Source of the DNA: Heterocephalus glaber
Taxonomy: Eukaryota > Chordata > Mammalia > Rodentia > Bathyergidae
NCBI RefSeq assembly: GCF_000247695.1
Contig: NW_004624783.1
Location: forward strand, 512,458-576,457
Reading direction: 5' to 3'
Length of the DNA stretch: 64,000 nucleotides
In this document: positions 59,285-64,000 of the stretch, piece after piece
Position numbering within the stretch: the stretch's first letter is position 1
Layout of the letters: every line of letters begins with the position of its first letter
Program-made: the position numbers and the translations under genes
Notes under the pieces: model-generated
Database searches by the model: none
Told to the model about the DNA's origin: nothing
Seen by the model: the letters and a program-made list of their open reading frames with translations, nothing else

Positions 59285-61540
59285 CCACATCTTCTTTATC
59301 CATTCATCAGTTGATGGGCATTTGGGCTTTTTCCAAGACTTAGCTATTACAAACTGTACCAATACAAGCATGAGTGTGCATATATAGCTGTGGTGTGATG
59401 CTTTTAATTCTTTTGGGAAGATAACAAGAAGGGAAATAGCTGGGTCAAATCAAACATCTAGTTTTAGTTTTCTGAGAAATTTCCATACTAATTTCCACAG
59501 TGGTTGCACCAGTCTACACTCCACCACTACTGGAGAAGGGTTCCTTATTCCCCACAGCCCCTTCAGCATTTGTTGTTGGTTGATTTCTTGATAACAGCCA
59601 TTCTTTCTGAAGTGAGATAGAATCTTAGTGTTGTTTTAATTTGCATTTCTCGAAGGACTGGTGATGGTGAACATTTTTTCATATATTATTTGCTGTTTCT
59701 ACTACTCCATCTGAGAAGTATCTATTCATTTCAGAAGGCCGTTTTTAGATTGGGTCTTTAAATTTGGGGGGGGGTCTAATTTTTTTGAGTTCTTTATATA
59801 TTCTAGATAGTAGTTCTTTATCTGAGGAATAGCTGGTAAATGTTTTTTCCTATGCTGTGGGTCATTTCTTCAATCTGTTGTTTCGCTTGCTGTGCAGAAT
59901 CTTTTTAATGAGATGAGGTCTCAGTTGTTGATTCTTGGTAGTGTTTCTCATGAGTTCTGAGTTTTGTTCATGAGGTTTTTGTCTTCTCTTATGTCCTCAG
60001 GCATTCTACTTATTTTCTCTTCCAGCAGATTTAGTGTTTGTGTTTTAATATTTAGATTTTTGATCCATTTTGATTTTAGATTAGTACATAGTGAAAGATT
60101 TGGGTCTAGTCATTCTTCAGCAAGTGGAAAGCCTGTTTTTCCACACCATTTATTAAAGAGGCTATCTTTCTTCCAGTGAAGGTGTTTGGCTCCTTTGTCA
60201 AAGATAAGGTAGCTGAGTATGTCTGGAGTTGTTTCTGCATCTTCTCTTCTGTTCTATTGATCCTCAGGTCTGTTCTTTTGCCAGTACTATGCTGTTTTTA
60301 TCACAGTAGCTTTGTAGTATAATTTCAGGTCAGGGATTGTGATACCCACTGCCTTGTCTTTGTTGCCCAGAATTGCCTTTTCTATTCTAGGTGTCTTCTG
60401 ATTCCAAATGAATTTTAGGATTGTTCTTTCTAATTCTGTGAGATAAGCTATGGGAATTTTGATTGGGATTGCATTAAATCTGTATAACAATTTTGAAAGT
60501 ATGGGGCCATTTTCAATATATTAGTACTTCATACACAAGAGCAAGGATATCTTTCCATTTTTCGATATCCTCTTTGATCTCCTTTTTACAAAGTACTATA
60601 GTTTTCAATGTAGAGATCTGTTACTTCTTTTCTTATATTGATTCCTAGGTCTGTCTGTCTGTCTTTCTTTCTTTCTTTCTTTTTTCTGGATGCTATTGTG
60701 AAAGGTGTTGTTTCCCTGATTTCTATCTCAGTGAGTTTGTCATTCATGTGCAGGAAGGCTATTGATTTTTGAGTGTTGATTTTGTATCCAGTTATGCTTA
60801 CAAATTTGGTTATCAAATCTAGAAGTGTTTTGGTGGAATTTTTGGGATTTTCTATGTAGAGTATAATTTTATCTGCAAATAATGATAGTTTAACTTCTTC
60901 CTTTCCTACCCTTATTCCTTTTATTTCTTTCTCTTGGAGAGCATCCCCTGTGAAGCTGAGAAGAATGTATATTCTGATGTTGTGGGGTGGAACACTCTAT
61001 AGACATCTACTAATTCCATTTATTCAAAAGTTTGGTTCAGTTCTAATATTTCATTGTTAATTTTTTGTCCAGTTGATCTGTCTACTTGTGACAGTAGGGT
61101 ATTGAGGTCCCCCATTACAACTGTAGTATTGCTTATATGGTTTTTCATGTCTGTTAATTGTTTTATTTAGTTGGCTGCACTGTTATTTGTGCATGTATAT
61201 TTATGATTGTTATCTCTTCCTCTTGGATTGTTCCCTTTACTGGGATGTTGTGACCTTCTTTGTCTCTCTTAATTAGTGTTGGCTTGAAATCCACTATGTG
61301 TGCAAATGGAATAGCTACTCCTGCTTTTTTCTGGGTTCCTGTCACATGGAATATTGTTTCCCATCCTTTGACCTTCGGTCGATGAATTTCTTTTTGAATT
61401 AAGTGTGTTTCTTGTATGCATCATTTTGTTGGATCTTGCTTCTTGATCCATTCTGCAAATCTTTCTTTTTATTGGTGAATTGAGACCATTAACAGTGATG
61501 GTTATAACTGATATGTATTATTTTATCTCTGCCAGGTTAT
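59285..61540 (-). pseudogene. L1 ORF2 remnant, antisense, reverse-transcriptase core deleted
   Basis: From 3' to 5' the pieces are the ORF2 C-terminal region (59285-59750), the [12 protein letters not shown] / [16 protein letters not shown] block (60287-60490), the GYKINTQKS and ENYSTL block (60586-60816), then an abrupt join at about 60945-60965. Past the join lies the linker and endonuclease region (KKAGVAIPF, KDKEGHNIPVKGTIQEEE at about 61163-61345). The part coding for most of the reverse transcriptase between join points is missing. A (CTTT)n insert at about 60655-60685 and stops break the frame. It is dead. Confidence 0.8.
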
Positions 61541-61619
61541 TTTCCTGTTGTTGGCTTCCTTCTTTGCTTTTCTGTTTAATTTCTTGCCTTGCCTGGTGGA
61601 TTCATTCTGTTGGGGTTCA

Positions 61620-62660
61620 TGGAGCTGTAATTCTTGTTGTCTCTTTCTAGAATATCCTTCAGAACACTTTGGAGTGCTGGTTTAGTGATCATTAATTTCT
61701 TTAGATGTTCTTTGTCATGGAAGTATCATATTTCTCCATCAATTTTGAAAGATAGTTTTGTGGGTTATATCAATCTGGGTAGGAAGTTGTTTCCCATTAG
61801 GGCTTGAAATACTTCATTCCAATCTCTCCTTAACTTGAGGGTTTTTGTGGAGAAGTCTGCTGTTATTCCTGTGGGCTTTCCTTTATAGGTGATTTGTTTC
61901 TTTTCTCTAACATCTTTTAATATTCTGTTCTTATGTTGAATTTCTGAAATCTTGACTATTATAAGCCTTGGGGAAGACTTTTTTTTAATCATGGCTACTT
62001 TGAGTCCTATATGCCTCACCTATCTGTACGCCAAATTCTTTTTCCCTGTTTGGGGAGTTTTCTGCCATTATTTCTGTGAACAGGTTTTTTATGTTGTTTG
62101 CACTATCTCTGGAAGTTGACTGCAATCAATCTTATGTTATTCTTCTTTGCATCATCTAGCAGCTGTTGGATCAATTTCTTGTGGTCCCTTGCTATTTTTA
62201 AGAGCTCTCCCTTTTCATGATTATTAACCACAATCCTGTCTTCTATATTTGATATTCTGTCCTCACATTGGCTCATTCTGCTGCATATACTTTCAACAGA
62301 ATTTTTAATCTCCTGGATATCTGTTTGAATATGTTTTATGGATTCCATTTCTTTCCTATGCTGGGTGTTCATGATTTCCATCATTTTCCTGAGTTCCTGT
62401 ATTTTTTTTTTTTATCTGTATTTGCTTTAGAGTCACTAAGTGTGCTTTTCATTTTGGTCACCATCTCTGTAGTTATCTGAGAAATTATTTCTGCTTTGAA
62501 TTGTTCTATAACCTCATTTGCCTCCTTTGCTACTTTTGCTGTAACCATTTCAGAAAGTCCAGGTGGGTGACTTTCAGGTTATTCCATCTCATTGCCCCCT
62601 GGTTTTGCCTTTGATGAGCTGGAAGTTGGGATGGGGGGGGCACATCTTATTTAAATGTCT
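61620..62660 (-). pseudogene. L1 ORF1 remnant, antisense, upstream of the same L1
   Basis: Open pieces read as ORF1p: a coiled coil with RMSQCEDRISNIEDRI at 62103-62384, and the RNA-binding/C-terminal domain with REKKQITYKGKPTGITADFS at 61765-62019. They are in different frames or separated by stops, so it is broken. It parallels 1160-2135. Confidence 0.75.
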
Positions 62661-63350
62661 TCTCATTTTCTATTTTTTTAAAGCTTAAATCCTGGGTTGA
62701 TGGTTGTAAATTGCTTATGGTGAGTAGCTTTATTGTCAGTATTTAGAAACCTTAGAAAATGACTACTTCTTAGCAGTGTCTTCCAGGTGTAACAGGCTTT
62801 TGGGTTTTGAGTCTGTTGTATGATCCTACCTTTTCAATTTATTGAGTATGAGAGTTTTCTGCCTACTTGGCCCTGCTGCTAGTTCTTTGGCAATGGCCTA
62901 TTGTATCTTTTTAAGATCTGTAGGCCATCTCAGTCTTGGTATACCAGAAGTATAGTACAATTATGTCACCTTAGCTAAAGTAGTACAATCAACAATAACA
63001 GTAGCATCAAAACAGCCTAGAAAATGACAAACTGTGGTAACTATTAATTTGCTACCTTTAACCATATGAACTAGATTTATGGTTATATAACAAAATCTGG
63101 GATGAATCCAAAAGTATTATGCAGTAAATAAACCCTTAATATGGTGATTTCACTCTTAGGGGAGAAGATTTAAAAGGGGTTGTGGGGGAGAGAAATAGAA
63201 GAAGAGGAAGAGATCAGAAGCAAGGCTGGAGGACAAACTTTAGGAAACTGGTGGAGACAGGGGAGAAGAGAAAAGGAGGAAATAAAAACAAGAACAGAAC
63301 AGAACAACAACAACCAAAAAACCCCCTAGAAACTGTGTTCAAACAATCAA
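62661..63350. other. flank of the L1, possibly 5' UTR, with purine-rich stretch
   Basis: The first part may be L1 5' UTR in antisense; 63180-63300 is purine-rich. No gene recognised. Confidence 0.3.
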
Positions 63351-63352
63351 GT

Positions 63353-63470
63353 CAGGAGGACCACTGCAAGTTCCAGTCAAGCCTGGCCTCTATAGTGAGT
63401 TCAAGGTCAGCCTGAGCTACACAGTGAGATCCTGTCTCCAAAAATCAATCAATCAATCAATCAATAAAAC
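63353..63470 (+). mobile_element. B1-type SINE, 3' part, with (AATC)n tail
   Basis: 'gagttcaaggtcagcctgag', 'ctacacagtgagatcctgtc', then an A-rich tail with AATC repeats (63445-63466). The 5' part is missing or diverged. Confidence 0.8.
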
Positions 63471-63477
63471 AAGAACA

Positions 63478-63580
63478 AGAAAGGAAGAAAGAAGAAGAAG
63501 GAGGAGGAGAGGAAGAAGAGGAGGAGGAAGAAGAGGAGAGGAAGAAGCAGAGGAGTAAGAAGAGGAAAAAGAAAGAAGAA
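63478..63580. repeat. (GAA)n/(GAG)n purine-rich repeat
   Basis: Nearly pure purine stretch of GAA, GAG and GGA units, probably grown from the SINE tail. Confidence 0.9.
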
Positions 63581-63589
63581 AAGTCTAAT

Positions 63590-64000
63590 TCAAGGTGTAT
63601 CTCTACTGTCACTGGTAGGTAGTACAAGAAGACTGAGTCCAGAGCAGAACTGATTAATCCTAGCAAGCCAACTGCAGCTTCATGGTGGATAGTGGATAAT
63701 CCTAGCTGGCCTGCCCCTTTAGCACCCTTTTAGCACCCCTGAAGTTCAAGCTGTTTTCTGGCTGTGAGGCTGGAACTGGATTCCTTGAGCCTACAACAAA
63801 CAGTTCATGTGCCTTATGCTAGCTTGAACTCTGCTCCCTGACATCCTGCTGACTTGAACTCAGCAGCCACACTGAGACACCAGGAGGCACTGTATGGAGT
63901 TAGCTTGTAGCTGTTCCAAGTTCCAAGCTCAGTTGAGCCCTCTCCAAGATGGCTACTGGCCAATCACTCTCTCCTGGGTGTTGTCTGAACCCAGATAACT
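63590..64000. other. unassigned sequence at the window end
   Basis: GC-balanced sequence ending with 'ctccaagatggctactggcc'. The CAAGATGGC motif is a YY1-type site found at L1 promoters and many others. It could be the 5' end of another L1, but the window stops here. Confidence 0.3.

Noticed and set aside
63478..63580. Regularly spaced units considered as a CRISPR-like array
   Set aside because: They are degenerate GAA/GAG simple repeats without unique spacers, in a mammalian genome.
1..64000. A previously undescribed multi-gene system
   Set aside because: Only one protein-coding gene is present; the rest is repeats and non-coding sequence. Nothing here supports a new gene system.

Overview
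The window is nuclear DNA from a placental mammal, most likely a non-murid rodent. The evidence is repeat content. There are about ten ID-type, tRNA-Ala-like SINEs, several B1-type (7SL-derived) SINEs including a B1/ID composite, rodent-style L1 pieces, and many solo LTRs of MaLR type. I saw no B2 elements, which argues against mouse or rat. The ID variant ending in 'acccgagttcgatcc..gtacc' reminds me of beaver-like (Castor) genomes, but that is a low-confidence impression from memory.

The only protein-coding gene I can support is NEUROD6 (NEX/MATH2), a neuronal bHLH transcription factor on the minus strand. Its 337-codon reading frame (22090-23103) is intact and lies in one exon. A splice acceptor sits 21 bases upstream of the ATG. 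A plausible donor at 24421/24422 defines a short non-coding first exon, and a compact promoter-like block with a CRE and E-boxes lies at 24545-24675. The inferred 5' UTR carries three very short upstream ORFs, two of them back to back. A polyadenylation signal candidate lies about 310 bases past the stop codon.

Region by region: 1-4490 is a stack of L1 remnants in both orientations. 4490-12000 is mostly unique AT-rich DNA with MIR and B1 fragments and possible conserved non-coding blocks. 12000-15540 is a cluster of four solo LTRs in mixed orientation plus a MIR. 15540-19760 is unique DNA with simple repeats and one ID SINE. 19763-21110 holds a long purine tract, a CpG-island-like block with no recognisable gene, a G-run and a unique block. 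21110-25320 is the NEUROD6 locus. 25320-42300 is intergenic, with many SINEs, LTRs, L2 and L1 fragments and a palindromic DNA-transposon remnant. 42300-48400 contains two AT-rich, homeodomain/POU-motif-dense blocks that look like distal enhancers. 48400-56000 is repeat-rich. 56520-57010 is another enhancer-like unique block. 59200-62660 is an antisense L1 lacking its reverse-transcriptase core, and the window ends in SINE, purine-repeat and unassigned sequence.

My reading is a gene-poor regulatory landscape around one developmental transcription factor. I found no operon, CRISPR array, functional RNA gene or undescribed multi-gene system. The non-coding enhancer calls rest on motif density and absence of recognised repeats, not on alignment.
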